From: Alphaproteobacteria bacterium
Lineage (GTDB): Bacteria > Pseudomonadota > Alphaproteobacteria > ATCC43930 > CGMCC-115725
Reading direction: 5' to 3'
DNA: 64,000 nt
Assembly (NCBI GenBank): GCA_030041335.1
Contig: JASHOB010000019.1
Coordinates: 1 to 64,000 of the forward strand
A program made the translations under genes and the position numbers. The stretch's first letter is position 1, and each line of letters begins with the position of its first letter. This document shows, piece after piece, positions 1 through 7,952 of the stretch. The notes beneath the pieces are model-generated. The model had not been told where the DNA came from. It was given only the letters and a program-made list of their open reading frames with translations, and searched no databases.

Positions 1-1
1 G

Positions 2-388
2 GTACGCTGGCATCGTGCAGGATTTCGCTACTATTGGCGCTGGAAGTCTCGCTCTCTGGGAGGTCGGCCTCCGATCAGTGGGGAGCTGCGGGCATTGATG
101 GGCCGCATGAGCCAAGAAAACCCGCTGTGGGATGCACCACGCATTCACGGTGAGTTGCTCAAGCTCTGCTTTGCGGCCGCCCTGTCGACCATGGGCAAGT
201 ACATGGCGAGGAGAGGTAACGGTCCGTCTGGTCAAAGTTGGATTACGTTTGTGTACAATCACGCCCCACAGATCCCGGACATGGGCGCCTCCTCTCGCTT
301 ATGCGGCGGCCAAGAGGGTTCTGACCTCGGGCCACGGGTCCATCCGATCCCGATTTCGGGAACGACCTTGGAGCGAGTTGGGTCCTGA
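2..388 (+). pseudogene. Remnant of a DDE integrase-type transposase, broken at both ends
   Basis: The frame starting at base 2 is open from the window edge and reads WHRAGFRYYWRWKSR, then ENPLWDAPRIHGELLKL, then KYMARR and NHAPQIPDM. From family knowledge these are the conserved blocks just ahead of the catalytic core of IS3/IS481-like transposases of the integrase (rve) fold. After about base 280 the resemblance stops and the frame continues into unrelated residues to a stop at 386-388. The DDE catalytic residues are therefore absent and the element cannot be active. The left part lies outside the window. No terminal inverted repeat was recognised. Confidence 0.6.
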
Positions 389-403
389 GGCACGTCAATT
401 CTG

Positions 404-1024
404 TCACTCCAAAGCCACCTCGATGACATTGCGGCGGAACGCGTCGTTGTCGCCGAGGCGGCGGTACCAGGCACCGACGGCGCCATGGCGATTGCCCTGC
501 CCCATCGCGAACCAGCGATGCGCCCAGATCGCGTTACCGATATCCGCGAGCGTCGGCGTATCGCCTTCGAGATAGGCCCGGTTCTGCAACCGCGCCTCCA
601 GGATCGCGAACGGCGGCGCGGTGCCCGCCGCGCGCCGCTCGATCTCGTCACGCGTGCGCTGCTCCGCGGGCAGGCGGTAAAGCAGAAAATAGAGCGGCGT
701 CAGCGCCGGCGCCATCACCGACAATTGCCAATCCATCCAGCGTTCGACCAGCACGCGCCGCGCAGGCACGACCGGATAGGCCGCGTGCGGCCCGTATTTG
801 TTACAGAGATAGCGGCAGATCGAATTCGATTCCCACATCACCAGCTCGCCGTCGAACACGGTCGGCACCAGACCGTTGGGATTGAGGGCGAGATAATCGG
901 GCTCGCGGTTGTGACCATGTTTGCCGCCGATATCCTCCCGCACAAAGGGCACGTCCAGCGTCGCGGCAGTCCATAGCACTTTCTGCACGTTCGACGATGT
1001 GGCCCGTCCGAGAATCCGCAGCAT
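404..1024 (-). CDS. Glutathione S-transferase family protein
   Basis: A 206-residue soluble protein with the two-domain GST plan. The N-terminal thioredoxin-like half carries RATSSNVQKV, where a Ser/Cys normally activates glutathione, then NPNGLVPTV with the cis-proline, then WESNSICRYL of the glutathione gamma-Glu binding site. The C-terminal helical half ends in TLADIGNAIWAHRW. Expected role: conjugation of, or a redox reaction with, glutathione in the cytoplasm; the substrate cannot be told. The ATG at 1024 is preferred over longer in-frame starts because GAGAAGGAC lies directly upstream and the family fold begins here. It stands alone between a transposase remnant and an empty stretch. 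Confidence 0.88.
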   Translation of the reverse strand: MLRILGRATSSNVQKVLWTAATLDVPFVREDIGGKHGHNREPDYLALNPNGLVPTVFDGELVMWESNSICRYLCNKYGPHAAYPVVPARRVLVERWMDWQLSVMAPALTPLYFLLYRLPAEQRTRDEIERRAAGTAPPFAILEARLQNRAYLEGDTPTLADIGNAIWAHRWFAMGQGNRHGAVGAWYRRLGDNDAFRRNVIEVALE

Positions 1025-1543
1025 GTCCTTCTCCCGCCGTTCCGCCCAAATTCGCCGACCGCAGGGATCGAGGCAAGGGGGGCAAGCCATGCGGTTCTGG
1101 TGAAAAGCGCTCGATCGCCGCGCCGCTAGGCGCGACCCGTGGCTGACCCCAGTAGCGGTCAATCTCAGGACGTTGTTCACTCGATCCGGTTGGCGGCACC
1201 GAGGGCTTCCGTGGTCTCTTTGCAAAAATTCAAAGTGTCCCGCATCAAGTGGCCAAATGTGAGTGCCGCGTCCGTAATGTCCTGTGGGTGAAAGCTCGTG
1301 TTTGTGGGTCCGTCTCGGTCTTTAAATGACGTATTCGAATTTGACACGGTTGGCGTCTCCGATGGGTCACTCCACGGTGGCGGACTATCTAGAAAAGCAT
1401 GGATCCAATCCTATTGAAGTGTAAACATTCCATCGCAGGCATTCTGGCAGGCGCCTAAAGAAGGACGGAAGTCGTGATCGCTCTCGGCCGTCCAACGGTT
1501 CCGGCCCGCGCGATCCCTTATAACGCCCTCGTCCTCAGTTGGA
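1025..1543. other. 519-base stretch with no supported gene
   Basis: Only short frames without recognisable protein character occur here on either strand. It holds the upstream region of the GST gene and the downstream end of the TetR gene. I see no RNA gene, repeat or terminator. Given the transposase remnant to the left, decayed accessory DNA is plausible but not shown. Confidence 0.5.
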
Positions 1544-2182
1544 CTAACGAAGCAGGGGCGAGAGAACTTCGGAAAGCGAGACTTCCCAAGGGGCGTCTTC
1601 GATCTTCTCATCTAATCCAAACAGTCTGCGCAGGCGAAGCTCAGCGGTGGCAAAACTCAACAAAGTTCTGGCCGTTCCCGCCGTGTCGTGAGGCTTTGCC
1701 CGCCCCGACGCTACCGCTGCGGCGAGATAGTCAGCCAGCCTCTTTTCCGAGGGCGCAATGGCGGTCACATGCAGAGTTGGACCGAGGTCGGGCTGACGTT
1801 CGGCCTCGGCGATGACGAGACGCTGGAAGCGCACGATTTCGGGCGAAGAGACCAACGCCCGCACACGTTCCAGATAAGCGCGCACACCGTTGCGAGGCTC
1901 AGGCGGCAGCTCTTTCGGCGCAGGGAGCAGGTTCACGAATTGAGCGCAGGCGAACGCGATCGTCTCGCGAAACAAGGCTTCCTTCGAGCCAAAGTGGTCG
2001 TAGACCGTGCGTTTAGTGGTGCCTGCCTGCTCGGCGATACGATCGATGGTGGCCAGGGCATAGCCTTCCCGGAAGAAGACAGATTTGGCGGCGCGCAGGA
2101 TATCCTCGCGGCGCCGGCGCGAGGCGACGCTGCGCCCCCAGCGAGGGGCAAAGGCGGGGCCCGAAGGACGGGTGATAGTCAT
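1544..2182 (-). CDS. TetR/AcrR family transcriptional regulator
   Basis: A 212-residue regulator. Residues of about 20-65 form the TetR DNA-binding domain: RRREDILRAAKSVFFREGY followed by TIDRIAEQAGTTKRTVYDHF and GSKEALF, the typical helix-turn-helix and the helix after it. The C-terminal part would be the ligand-binding dimerisation domain and gives no clue to the inducer. The ATG at 2182 is used; a TTG at 2209 in the same frame would add nine residues that do not belong to the fold. The gene is divergent from a SnoaL-NmrA pair and an inverted repeat lies between them, so it probably represses itself and that pair. Confidence 0.9.
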   Translation of the reverse strand: MTITRPSGPAFAPRWGRSVASRRRREDILRAAKSVFFREGYALATIDRIAEQAGTTKRTVYDHFGSKEALFRETIAFACAQFVNLLPAPKELPPEPRNGVRAYLERVRALVSSPEIVRFQRLVIAEAERQPDLGPTLHVTAIAPSEKRLADYLAAAVASGRAKPHDTAGTARTLLSFATAELRLRRLFGLDEKIEDAPWEVSLSEVLSPLLR

Positions 2183-2203
2183 CGCCGCATCGTGATGAAA
2201 CTC

Positions 2204-2236
2204 TTGCAAAAGTCAACTATACCATATAGTATAGTT
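2204..2236 (+). promoter_or_regulatory. Promoter with a TetR-type operator over its -10 region
   Basis: Bases 2215-2236 form an inverted repeat with perfect 8-base arms AACTATAC and GTATAGTT around a 6-base centre. A plus-strand promoter fits the same bases: -35 TTGCAA at 2204-2209, a 17-base spacer, and -10 TAGTAT at 2227-2232. A repressor bound to the repeat would cover the -10 box. The site lies between the divergent TetR gene and the SnoaL-NmrA pair, the usual position of a TetR operator. Symmetry and position are seen; binding is inferred. Confidence 0.65.
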
Positions 2237-2277
2237 TGTTGGCGGCATAAGCCGTGTTTTCCAGCTGAGGATCGCCC

Positions 2278-2742
2278 ATGGCCGACGATGCGGTACGTGA
2301 TGAGACCCTGCGCTTGATGGGCGCTTATCAGACGCTCATCGCTCAGAAGAAGTGGGACGCCTGGATCGACCTGTGGGCTGAAGATGGCGTGCTTGAGTTC
2401 CCGTATGCTCCGAAAGGACGCAAGGCCCGCTACGCAGGTAAGGCGGAGATAAAGGCCTACATGAGCGGAACGGCTGGCAAGGTCGCCATCGACGAGATCG
2501 CTGATTTGCGGGTGATTCCGGCGCAGGATCCGCGGATTGCGGTGGTGGAGGTCAGTGTCAAGGGCCGCGCGCCCAACACGGGCGCTCGTTATGACCAGAG
2601 CTACGTCACCGTTTTCGAGACGCAAGACGGCAAACTCAAACGCTACCGCGAATACTGGAATCCTTTGATCTCGATCGACGCCCAGGGCGGAGACCGCATC
2701 GCGTGGGAAAGCAGTTTCGGCTCGCCCGAGGCGAAGACGTGA
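2278..2742 (+). CDS. SnoaL-like (NTF2-fold) protein
   Basis: A 154-residue protein with the short alpha+beta cone of the SnoaL/NTF2-like superfamily. It opens with a helix (LRLMGAYQTLIAQKKWDAW), then LWAEDGVLEFPY typical of this fold, and closes with a strand ending KRYREYWNPL. Members are small isomerases, hydratases or ligand-binding proteins; nothing here identifies the substrate. The ATG at 2278 follows the TetR-controlled promoter by about 45 bases. Its stop overlaps the GTG start of the next gene by four bases, so the two are co-transcribed and probably translationally coupled. Confidence 0.8.
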   Translation: MADDAVRDETLRLMGAYQTLIAQKKWDAWIDLWAEDGVLEFPYAPKGRKARYAGKAEIKAYMSGTAGKVAIDEIADLRVIPAQDPRIAVVEVSVKGRAPNTGARYDQSYVTVFETQDGKLKRYREYWNPLISIDAQGGDRIAWESSFGSPEAKT

Positions 2743-3602
2743 GCGCCCCCATTCTCATCCTCGGCGGAAGCGGCAAGACGGGCCGCCGCCTCGCAAAGCA
2801 ACTTCGGAAACAAGGCGCGGTCGTCCGGATCGCCGCCCGTCGGATCGAGGGGCCTGAGTCTGCACGCTTCGACTGGTCGGACACTGCAACCTGGGACGGC
2901 GCCTACAAGGGCGCCCGAGCCGCTTACCTCGTGCCTCCGCCGCGGGGCGGCGACGCCTCCGCTGCAATGATCGCCTTCGTCAAGCAAGCGCTCGACGCGG
3001 GTGTCAAACGCTTTGTGCTTCTCAGCGCTTCATTGCTCCCGGCGGGCGGGCCGGGCGCCGGGCGGGTGCACCAATGGCTGTCGGAGAGCGCACCCGAATG
3101 GGCTGTGCTGCGGCCGAGTTGGTTCATGCAGAACTTCACTGAAGGCGTGCACTTGGATACGATCCGTGACGAATCCGCAATCTATTCCGCCGCCGGCGAT
3201 GGTCGTGTGGGCTTCGTCAGCGCCGAGGACATCGCGGCCTGCGCAGCCTCGGTGCTCACCGTCGACCGTGCGCCCAATGCCGACTTCGTGCTGACGGGTC
3301 CAGAGGCGCTTTCCTACGACAACGTGGCTGCAAGGGTCTCGGGCGTCGCCGGCCGCGCCATCGCCCATCAGCGCATCGACGCGAAGGCGCTCGCTAAGCG
3401 CTACGAAGCAAAGGGACTGCCGGCCCAAGCCGCCATGGTGCTGGCCGCGATGGATGGCATGATCTCTGCCGGCGCCGAGGACCGCACCACCGGCGCAGTG
3501 CGTTTGCTCACCGGGCGCGACCCGGTGAATTTTGAAGCCTTCGCTTTGGCCGAAGGCGTGGTGTGGCAGCGATACCCGGCTGGGAGGCTTGGAGTAGGCT
3601 AG
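2739..3602 (+). CDS. NmrA-like NAD(P)-binding oxidoreductase
   Basis: A 287-residue Rossmann-fold protein of the NmrA/atypical short-chain dehydrogenase group. The cofactor loop GGSGKTGRRLAKQL is at residues of about 8-21. Further on are VKRFVLLSASLLP and WAVLRPSWFMQNF, both typical of the NmrA-like family that includes NAD(P)H:quinone oxidoreductases. The usual SDR YxxxK pair is not seen, as expected for this group. The start is the GTG at 2739, giving a GTGA overlap with the preceding gene; an earlier GTG at 2703 would run far into it. Regulation is presumably shared with the SnoaL gene through the TetR operator. Confidence 0.85.
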   Translation: MSAPILILGGSGKTGRRLAKQLRKQGAVVRIAARRIEGPESARFDWSDTATWDGAYKGARAAYLVPPPRGGDASAAMIAFVKQALDAGVKRFVLLSASLLPAGGPGAGRVHQWLSESAPEWAVLRPSWFMQNFTEGVHLDTIRDESAIYSAAGDGRVGFVSAEDIAACAASVLTVDRAPNADFVLTGPEALSYDNVAARVSGVAGRAIAHQRIDAKALAKRYEAKGLPAQAAMVLAAMDGMISAGAEDRTTGAVRLLTGRDPVNFEAFALAEGVVWQRYPAGRLGVG

Positions 3603-3985
3603 CCGCGCCTGAGTGGCGGGGTGAATATCCAGCGGTCAAGCGACGTGCCGTTTACGCTGCTGTGACGCTCATAAGCAAGGGAAACGCGTAATCGGAATCG
3701 TTGGCGCGTTCATCCGGTTTGCACGCGCCGCCCATTTTAGTTAGGCGCGGAGCGGTGGCCTCAAGTGCCGTGGCGACTGCCAACGCAGCGCAAATTCTCG
3801 CGCACGACCAGCACCGTGTCCTCGATCCGTCAGAAATCCACGCTCTTGATTTCTAAGGACAAACTCGACCATCCCCGTTCGGGACGACAACACACAGGAC
3901 GCCTTCCCGGCACCGACGCCGACCGTAGTTCGGTTTATGTCGTGGAAGGGCTTTGAGCTGATTTTGCAGAGCTGGATTCCACAGA
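3603..3985. other. 383-base stretch with no supported gene
   Basis: There are only short frames here. None has recognisable domains or a good ribosome binding site. It continues into the decayed acetyltransferase to the right, which suggests degraded accessory DNA. Confidence 0.5.
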
Positions 3986-4330
3986 ATGCGAACCGGTACT
4001 GCTGACGTGGGTTTAGCCGTGCGCCGTAAGCCTTCCCTAAGATTCCTGGGCGCCGTCGGGCTGCATAATAGGGATGCCACCGAGCCCAAAGTGGGAATTT
4101 GGATTAACGAGTCGCCGCGTGGGTTTGAGGCAGTTGCCACGATTGTGGCTTTGGTCGCCAACGAGCTCGACAAGCAGCAGCATTGTTCCGGTGTCGAACA
4201 GAATCCGCCAAGTCGCCGCTTGCCGAAAATATCGGCGGTGGAATTATTGGAACCCGGCAATTGCGAAAGACCGCTGGCGTGGAGCATCTACGAGATTGTC
4301 TTTCGAATTTCGACCCCAATCTCGAACTGA
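3986..4330 (+). pseudogene. Decayed GNAT family N-acetyltransferase
   Basis: One frame contains FLGAVGLHNRD followed by EPKVGIWINE and GFEAVATIVALVANELDK, then QNPPSRRLPKISAVE and YEIVFRIS. These match, in order, the pattern of RimJ/RimL-like acetyltransferases: beta strand with G-x-H, the GIW strand, the GxGxGxEA acetyl-CoA loop, and the late block with N-x-x-SRRIPEKLG. The acetyl-CoA loop is shortened (only G-F-EA is left) and the N-terminal third is missing, with stops in neighbouring frames. The product would not be functional. The assignment rests on my reading of the motif order, so it is moderate. Confidence 0.45.
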
Positions 4331-4727
4331 AGGAACTTCGTCCTGACCATGGTCAATGACTGCACGGATCATCACGCAGCGTTGGAGATGACGACTATCC
4401 ACATGAATACTTGCCATTTCGGTCCGAGAAAGCCGATGTTGCAATGCTCACGTTACTTGACCGCTGTTCGAAAGGTGCAAACAAATAGTGTTAAAGTAGT
4501 TGCTCCAAGGATGAATCCACGTGCCTGATTCTCGTCCAGTGTTCGACCGTGCTCGCCAACGGATCGAGCGCTCCGCAAATCGTCGGCAGGCGCGGTTTGG
4601 CTGCCTCCGCCGTTGCAGTCGGATCTGCGCGTGCCGATGGCGTCCGCGCAGACGGTGTCCGCCGAGCGCGCGTTGCGGCTGTGCAACGGTCACGGTCGAG
4701 CGCTTTGCAGCCCCACATCCCGCCTTG
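4331..4727. other. 397-base stretch with no supported gene
   Basis: No frame with family character is present on either strand. It lies between the acetyltransferase remnant and a tRNA-like fragment. Confidence 0.45.
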
Positions 4728-4770
4728 ACAGGGTCGGGGTCACAGGTTCAATCCCTATTCGAACCCCACC
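4728..4770 (+). other. Possible 3' tRNA fragment
   Basis: The stretch contains GGTTCAATCC, like a T-arm loop, flanked by ACAGG and CCTAT, which pair at four of five positions. A seven-base strand and CCA-like bases follow. No matching 5' half (acceptor strand, D arm, anticodon arm) is visible upstream. It could be a tRNA 3' end left behind by an integrative element, or chance similarity. Confidence 0.22.
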
Positions 4771-4786
4771 TCGCGCGGCGTCTCGT

Positions 4787-5278
4787 ATGATCGAAGACAA
4801 GCCTCAATTCAGTTCACCCGCCTGTGCCATGCATGAGGCGGAGGATGCTTACATGGGCTATGCGACGCCGGCGGAACTGGCGGCGTTTCTCAACGAACTG
4901 CTCGAAGCCGAGCGTGCTGGCTCGCGCGTCACGCTCGAATCGGCACGCGAAGCAGGGAGCGGCGCTGTCGCCGACCTAATGACGGCGATCCAGCGCGACG
5001 AGGCGCGCTGGTGCGCCATGCTGTTGAGTCACATCGAGCGACTGGGAGCCAAGCCGACGGCGACGACGGGTGCATTCTATGGCAAGGCAATGGCGATTGC
5101 GGCGATGAGCGATCGCATCGCTTTTCTCAATCGCGGCCAAGGCTGGGTAGTAAAGAAGCTCCGCGGGATGTTGCCGAAGGTGCGTGACGACAAACTCCAT
5201 GCCGATCTCAAGGCGATGCTCGAGGCCCATGTCGCCAACATCGCGCTCGCGGATCGGATCTTGGCCGAGACGCGTTAA
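4787..5278 (+). CDS. DUF6306 domain protein
   Basis: A 163-residue, mostly helical protein. From family memory the block ELAAFLNELLEAERAG, then LMTAIQRDEARWCAML, then GAFYGKAMAI and LNRGQGWVVKKLR, belongs to DUF6306. The E-E-R and D-E-x-x-W pattern over paired long helices resembles a ferritin-like bundle, but metal binding is not established and no function should be assumed. The ATG at 4787 is used because upstream codons in this frame read through the tRNA-like fragment. Its TAA stop overlaps the stop of the convergent monooxygenase gene within the four bases TTAA. Confidence 0.75.
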   Translation: MIEDKPQFSSPACAMHEAEDAYMGYATPAELAAFLNELLEAERAGSRVTLESAREAGSGAVADLMTAIQRDEARWCAMLLSHIERLGAKPTATTGAFYGKAMAIAAMSDRIAFLNRGQGWVVKKLRGMLPKVRDDKLHADLKAMLEAHVANIALADRILAETR

Positions 5279-6303
5279 CCGGCTGCCCGCGTCGCTTCGC
5301 TGGCGAAATGTGGCATGACGTCGTTGACGAACCAGCCGAGCGAGGCCGCGCTTTCCTCGAACGTCAAATCGCCATAGGCGAAGCGCGCCAGAAAGTAATT
5401 GGCGCCGCAATCGTTGACCAGCTTCTCGATTTCGGCGCGCACCTGCGCCGGCGTGCCGGCCATGATCAGGCGCTGCCGGCCGGGTCCCGACACATCCTGC
5501 ATCGGCACCATAGGCACAAATTTGCGCCACAGCTGGACGAAGCTGCGATACCAGCCGTCATAACCGAACTGGGCGCGCTCTCTCGCCCGCGCCTCGTTGT
5601 CGTCGAGGTAGAGATGCGCGCCGACCGCGAGCTTCGGCATTTTCTTGCCGCTGGCGCCATGGGCCTCGGTCCAGATCCTTTTGTAGAGGTCGGTCATCGG
5701 CTTGGTGTTGTTGGCCGGGCGGTTGAAGGCGCAGGAGATGTTGGCCTTGGCACAGAGCGCGACGCCCTCGGCCGTGCCCGGCGCCTGCCATAGCGGCGGG
5801 TGCGGTCGTTGCAGTGGTCTCATGACGAAGGGCACATCGTGGCATTGGAAATATTTGCCGTCGAAATTCACGACCCCCTTGGTCAAGGCCTGCTCGACGA
5901 CGGCCCAGGCTTCGCGGTTGATGGCCCGACTTTCGAGATGGTCGACGCCGAAATAGCCGATCTCGAACGGTGAAATGCCGCGCCCGGTGCCGACTTCGAG
6001 ACGACCGTGGCTGAGTTGGTCGAGCATGCAGATCTCCTCCGCCAGCCGCAGCGGGTGATAGGTCGTCATCACATAGACCAGGGTGGCGAGGCGCAGCCGC
6101 GTCGTCAGGCGCGACGCAGCGGCGAGAAATAGATTGGGCGACGGCGCCAGGCCGAGCGGCGTGAAATGATGCTCGGTCAGGTGGTAGGCGTAGAAGCCCG
6201 CCTCGTCGTAGCGCTGGATCAGCTTCAATCGATCGTCGAACGTGTCGTGATGCGGCCGGTTCTGTTGGTCGAGATGATCGACCGCTCCGAATGCGATATC
6301 CAT
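5275..6303 (-). CDS. Luciferase-like (LLM class) flavin-dependent monooxygenase
   Basis: A 342-residue TIM-barrel protein of the bacterial luciferase-like family, which uses reduced FMN or F420 to oxidise small substrates. Visible family blocks are YDEAGFYAYHLTEHHF, SRLTTRLRLATLVYV, HPLRLAEEICMLDQLSHGRL and VGTGRGISPFEIGYFGV. The ATG at 6303 is supported by position: it lies 13 bases after the stop of the upstream SDR gene, and it is the last of three closely spaced minus-strand genes. The pairing with two SDRs suggests a small oxidative catabolic route, with substrate unknown. Confidence 0.87.
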   Translation of the reverse strand: MDIAFGAVDHLDQQNRPHHDTFDDRLKLIQRYDEAGFYAYHLTEHHFTPLGLAPSPNLFLAAASRLTTRLRLATLVYVMTTYHPLRLAEEICMLDQLSHGRLEVGTGRGISPFEIGYFGVDHLESRAINREAWAVVEQALTKGVVNFDGKYFQCHDVPFVMRPLQRPHPPLWQAPGTAEGVALCAKANISCAFNRPANNTKPMTDLYKRIWTEAHGASGKKMPKLAVGAHLYLDDNEARARERAQFGYDGWYRSFVQLWRKFVPMVPMQDVSGPGRQRLIMAGTPAQVRAEIEKLVNDCGANYFLARFAYGDLTFEESAASLGWFVNDVMPHFASEATRAAG

Positions 6304-6316
6304 TGTTGGTCTCTCG

Positions 6317-7129
6317 TTATTGCGGTTGGCGCGGGACCCGCATGGTGAGGGCGCCGCCGTCCACAGGAATCACGGTGCCATTGATGAAACTGGCGGCCGG
6401 CGAGGCGAGGAGCAGTACGACGCCTTTGAGCTCATCGGTCCGGCCCAAACGATTCTGCGGAATGATCCCGGCAAAGCGCTTCGCCACTTCGGGGAAGCGG
6501 TCGAGCGCGCCATCGCCGATATGGGTATAGACCGGCCCCGGCGCGATGACATTGACCATGATGTTGTACTGGGCCAATTGCCGCCCCGCCATCCGCCCCA
6601 AATGCTGGATCGCCGCTTTCGACATGGAATAGGCGTACGAGGTCAGCTCCGACGCCAACCCCGCGATCGACGAAACGATGATGATGCGGCCGTATTTGTT
6701 GGTAATCATGCGCTGCGCGGCGAGCTGCACGGTGTGAACCACACCGTGCTGATTAATGGCGATGACATCGAGATATTTCTGCAGCGGCAGACGCTCGATC
6801 ATGCCCTCCGGCTGGACGATGCCAAAGCCGCCGCTGATACCAGCATTGGCGACGGCGATATCAAGCTTGCCCCACTTTGCGATGGTGGCGTCGAATGCTT
6901 GCTCGAGCCCCGCGCGATCGGCGACGTCGGCAACGAGACCTTCGACGTCGCGTCCGGCCTGCCGCAGCCGCGCGACCTGGGGATCGAGCGTCTGAGCATG
7001 GCGGCTGGTGAGCATCACCCTGGCGCCGCTGTCGGCGAGAATTTCCGCGCACGCCAAGCCGATGCCGCTCGCAGCGCCGGTGACCAGTGCGACTTGACCC
7101 GTCAGGTCGAACATCTCATTGGCATCCAT
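6317..7129 (-). CDS. Short-chain dehydrogenase/reductase (SDR), copy 2
   Basis: A 270-residue classical SDR. It has the cofactor loop TGAASGIG near residue 15, NAG (VANAGISGG), the catalytic Ser in VSSIAG, and YSMSK for the Tyr-Lys pair. The C-terminus has the usual FINGTVIPVDGG. Cytoplasmic NAD(P)-dependent oxidation or reduction of an alcohol/ketone is expected. The ATG at 7129 is chosen because AGAGGG lies eight bases upstream; the GTG at 7138 would sit directly on that site. It is clearly paralogous to the SDR just upstream: same MFDL start, same APGP and LLLASPA blocks. Confidence 0.9.
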   Translation of the reverse strand: MDANEMFDLTGQVALVTGAASGIGLACAEILADSGARVMLTSRHAQTLDPQVARLRQAGRDVEGLVADVADRAGLEQAFDATIAKWGKLDIAVANAGISGGFGIVQPEGMIERLPLQKYLDVIAINQHGVVHTVQLAAQRMITNKYGRIIIVSSIAGLASELTSYAYSMSKAAIQHLGRMAGRQLAQYNIMVNVIAPGPVYTHIGDGALDRFPEVAKRFAGIIPQNRLGRTDELKGVVLLLASPAASFINGTVIPVDGGALTMRVPRQPQ

Positions 7130-7141
7130 CGTCCGCACCCT

Positions 7142-7942
7142 CTAGAACAGCCGCATGTGCGAGCTTCCGCCGTCGATCACGATCACGCTGCCCGTGATGA
7201 AGCTCGACGCCGGCGACGCGAGCAGCAGCGCCAAGCCCTTCATCTCCTCGGGCTCGGCCATGCGATTGAGCGGCACCGTCCGCGCAAACCGCTCGATCGC
7301 ATCCGGGTTTTCGTGAAGATAGCCGCCGCCGATATTGGTGATGAACGGTCCCGGCGCGATCGCATTGACCAGCACATTGTGCGGACCGAGCTGCCGCGCG
7401 AGCGGCGCCACCAGGTGCGCGATCGCCGCCTTCGACATGCCGTAGGAATAAGACGTGCCTTCGGCGAAAAGCCCGGCCACCGACGCCGTCAGAATGATGC
7501 GCCCGTACCGGCGCGGAATCATGTGCTGCGCCGCGAACTTCGCGGTGGCGAAGGCGCCATTCTGATTGATGGCGATGACCCGGTGATAGGCTTCGAGCGA
7601 CATTGCCTCGATGCCGCCGGCAGGTGTGAAAATCCCGGCGCCGCCACCCACGCCGGCATTGGCGAAGCAGACGTCGAGCCGTCCGTATTTTTTCGCGACA
7701 TCGCCGATTGCGGCTTCGAGTTGGTCAAACTGCGCGACATCGACGACGGCGCCCTCGACCGACCAGCCGAGCGCGCCCATCCGCGCCACCTCGCGGGACA
7801 GCGCCGCGGCGCTGGCGTCGAGGATGGTGACGGCGCAGCCATGCTCGGCGATCACTTCCGCCATGGCGAGTCCGATGCCGGACGCGCCGCCGGTGACGAC
7901 ACCGACGCGACCGGCCAGGTCGAACATTTGATTGGCTTTCAC
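7142..7942 (-). CDS. Short-chain dehydrogenase/reductase (SDR), copy 1
   Basis: A 266-residue classical SDR, first gene of the minus-strand operon SDR-SDR-monooxygenase. The cofactor loop is TGGASGIG, followed by ANAGVGGGAG, Ser in TASVAG, and YSYGMSK with the Tyr-Lys pair. The start is the GTG at 7942 with GGGAGG five bases ahead; the frame upstream of it is low-complexity arginine-rich and not SDR. Immediately upstream of the ribosome binding site is a perfect 36-base palindrome, which may govern this operon. Tandem duplication with the next gene is evident. Confidence 0.9.
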   Translation of the reverse strand: MKANQMFDLAGRVGVVTGGASGIGLAMAEVIAEHGCAVTILDASAAALSREVARMGALGWSVEGAVVDVAQFDQLEAAIGDVAKKYGRLDVCFANAGVGGGAGIFTPAGGIEAMSLEAYHRVIAINQNGAFATAKFAAQHMIPRRYGRIILTASVAGLFAEGTSYSYGMSKAAIAHLVAPLARQLGPHNVLVNAIAPGPFITNIGGGYLHENPDAIERFARTVPLNRMAEPEEMKGLALLLASPASSFITGSVIVIDGGSSHMRLF

Positions 7943-7952
7943 CCGGACCTCC

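Noticed and set aside
1411-1611. Small open frame on the minus strand between GST and TetR
   Set aside because: No ribosome binding site or family character, and it overlaps the end of the TetR gene.
2703-2738. GTG at 2703 as the start of the NmrA-like gene
   Set aside because: It would overlap the SnoaL gene by 40 bases and add 12 residues ahead of the Rossmann strand; the GTG at 2739 gives the standard four-base overlap.
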